In this document: piece by piece, positions 62,944 through 64,000 of the stretch
Layout of the letters: each line of letters starts with the position of its first letter
Position numbering within the stretch: position 1 is the stretch's first letter
Source of the DNA: Psychrobacter submarinus
GTDB lineage: Bacteria > Pseudomonadota > Gammaproteobacteria > Pseudomonadales > Moraxellaceae
Assembly: GCF_904846685.1 (NCBI RefSeq)
Contig: NZ_CAJHBQ010000002.1
Span: 62,001-126,000 of the forward strand
Length of the DNA stretch: 64,000 nt
Reading direction: 5' to 3'
The notes under the pieces: model-generated
What the model was told of the DNA's origin: nothing
The model's database searches: none
Seen by the model: only the letters and a program-made list of their open reading frames with translations
Made by a program: the position numbers and the translations under genes

Positions 62944-64000
62944 TTAGCGATGCTTTTTGACCGCATTATCAGTACTGGTGTTAGCCGTGCTGTTAGGCGG
63001 CACAATGTGCATAACGGTCAAATTGTCTTCGACGAGATACTTTTGACTGGCAGCCTGAATGTCAGCCACAGAGACTTCATCGAGCTTAGCTGGTAGGTTG
63101 GCGATTATTCGATCATCAATACCGATGGTCTGTAGCGAGCCAATCATACGCGCTTGTCCTGCCATGCTGTCTTGCGCGTAGACGAGACCGGTCACGGTAT
63201 TGGTTTTTGCCCGAGCAATCTCGTCCGCCTCGATAGGATCGCGCATGAGCTTATCGATCTCATTGCTAATAGCTTGCTGCGCTTGCTCTAAGCTGACGCC
63301 TTCGCGCGGCGTGGCCTGAATAAGAAACAGACCATCGCCGCGATCAAACAAATCATAAGAAGTACCGACGCTCGTCAGTAAGTTCTGCTCCCGAATGAGC
63401 CGGCTCTCAAGTCTGGCAGAGAGTCCGCCATCGAGGACGTCTTGCGCTAACGATAAAGCATAGGCTTGGTTTTCGTGACCTAAGCCTACGGTCAGTAAGC
63501 TTGGCACGTTAAAGCCCATCAGCAGTACTGGCACTTTTACCGCTTGCTCTGAGTCGACCTTTTGATAGCCGCGAAAGCCTTGTTGACGAACGGATGGACG
63601 CTCAGGCAGCGTGCTTGGTTTAAGCTCACCAAAGTAACGTTTGACTTGTGACAATACCGCTTCAGGCTGCACATCTCCTACGATGACTAACGTAGCATTA
63701 TTAGGCGCATACCAAGCCTGATACCAGTCTTTGAGCTCGCCTAGGGTGATAGATTCAAGCTCATCCATAGGCCCAATTACCGACTCGCCTTTAGGGCTAT
63801 CAGGTAGGGCGAGCAGACGAAACGACTCATAAGCTTTGGCTAGCGGGTTATCATCGGTGCGTTGGCGGCGCTCCTCCATGACCACTTGATGCTCTTTGGC
63901 AAACTCCTCTTCATTGAACAACAAATTTGTCATGCGATCGGCTTCAAGCTCTAATGCGAGCGGCAAGCGATTGACCGGAAACAGCTCGTAGTAGCCAGTG
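62944..64000 (-). CDS. M16-family zinc peptidase, catalytic subunit, partial
   Basis: The N-terminal part runs off the right edge of the window; the frame is open to 64000 and reads YYELFPVNRLPLALELEADR at the edge. The expected HxxEH lies outside, but the third zinc ligand region VVMEERRQRTDDNP is present, then the second lobe with SLAQDVLDGGLSARLESRLI. About 352 residues are seen. It precedes the inactive M16 gene on the same strand, so the two form an operon encoding a heterodimeric periplasmic protease (inference from family). Confidence 0.87.
   Translation of the reverse strand, partial: TGYYELFPVNRLPLALELEADRMTNLLFNEEEFAKEHQVVMEERRQRTDDNPLAKAYESFRLLALPDSPKGESVIGPMDELESITLGELKDWYQAWYAPNNATLVIVGDVQPEAVLSQVKRYFGELKPSTLPERPSVRQQGFRGYQKVDSEQAVKVPVLLMGFNVPSLLTVGLGHENQAYALSLAQDVLDGGLSARLESRLIREQNLLTSVGTSYDLFDRGDGLFLIQATPREGVSLEQAQQAISNEIDKLMRDPIEADEIARAKTNTVTGLVYAQDSMAGQARMIGSLQTIGIDDRIIANLPAKLDEVSVADIQAASQKYLVEDNLTVMHIVPPNSTANTSTDNAVKKHR

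Noticed and set aside
1-64000. CRISPR array
   Set aside because: The only repeats are tandem duplications without spacers and the dispersed palindromic elements; no regularly spaced repeats and no cas genes.
1-64000. Prophage, integrative element or antiphage island
   Set aside because: No integrase, transposase, phage structural, restriction or toxin-antitoxin gene is recognisable; gene content is mostly housekeeping and metabolism.
1-64000. tRNA or rRNA genes
   Set aside because: No T-loop/CCA-like cloverleaf or rRNA signature was seen by eye; a tRNA scan would settle this.

Overview
The window reads as a chromosomal segment of a Psychrobacter-like gammaproteobacterium (Moraxellaceae). 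The reasons are an AT-leaning composition, an Hfq with a long glycine-rich tail, the kdsD-kdsC-lptC-lptA-lptB and tsaE-mutL-miaA-hfq gene orders, and a Moraxella-type secreted polyester hydrolase/lipase. This assignment is inferred from gene content only. I see no prophage, CRISPR array, tRNA, rRNA or transposase gene.

Layout. 1-5.3 kb: aldehyde/alcohol redox genes (MDR-type oxidoreductase cut by the window edge, YqhD-like alcohol dehydrogenase, TetR regulator with two identical 15-bp palindromes, aldehyde dehydrogenase). 5.4-11.1 kb: cryptochrome-DASH, small membrane proteins, and a nitric-oxide pair (nnrS plus nsrR with a matching NsrR-type operator). 11.1-16 kb: two tandem metallo-beta-lactamase-fold-like paralogues, a PETase-like secreted hydrolase, an MFS transporter. 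16-23.9 kb: acyl-CoA ligase followed by a valine-catabolism run (mmsA, isobutyryl-CoA dehydrogenase, 3-hydroxyisobutyryl-CoA hydrolase, mmsB) and an IclR regulator. 24.4-31.9 kb: outer-membrane barrel, phosphopantetheinyl transferase, pal, a hypothetical, pepN, DAHP synthase. 32.3-45 kb: lpxB, rnhB, two tandem CAP-domain proteins, DUF924, carboxynorspermidine decarboxylase and dehydrogenase (polyamine synthesis), DUF2905, a GMC oxidoreductase, a small membrane protein and a decayed region. 45.1-56.5 kb: queD-like, tsaE, mutL, miaA, hfq, then kdsD, kdsC, lptC, lptA, lptB (Kdo synthesis and LPS export) and radA. 56.6-64 kb: RlpA-like protein, rodA, an M15-type peptidase, a lipoprotein, and a pair of M16 peptidase subunits, the last cut by the window edge.

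The most striking non-coding signal is a family of eight 265-305 bp palindromic elements with 17-bp terminal inverted repeats (GGGCGTGTTGAACATTC) flanked by TA. Each has two internal stem lobes. The arms of those lobes change together between copies, so the fold looks conserved even where the sequence is not. All eight abut genes: five end 18-34 bp before a start codon (just leaving room for the ribosome site), and three begin within about 50 bp after a stop codon. They behave like a non-autonomous MITE family that also forms structured 5' or 3' untranslated regions, including inside the LPS operon (kdsD/kdsC), before lpxB and before miaA.

Other points of interest are a PETase-type active site with its extra disulfide, an NsrR whose iron-sulfur cysteine loop carries an insertion of about 35 residues, a structured leader before a TTG-started carboxynorspermidine dehydrogenase gene, and several perfect short tandem duplications in gene flanks.
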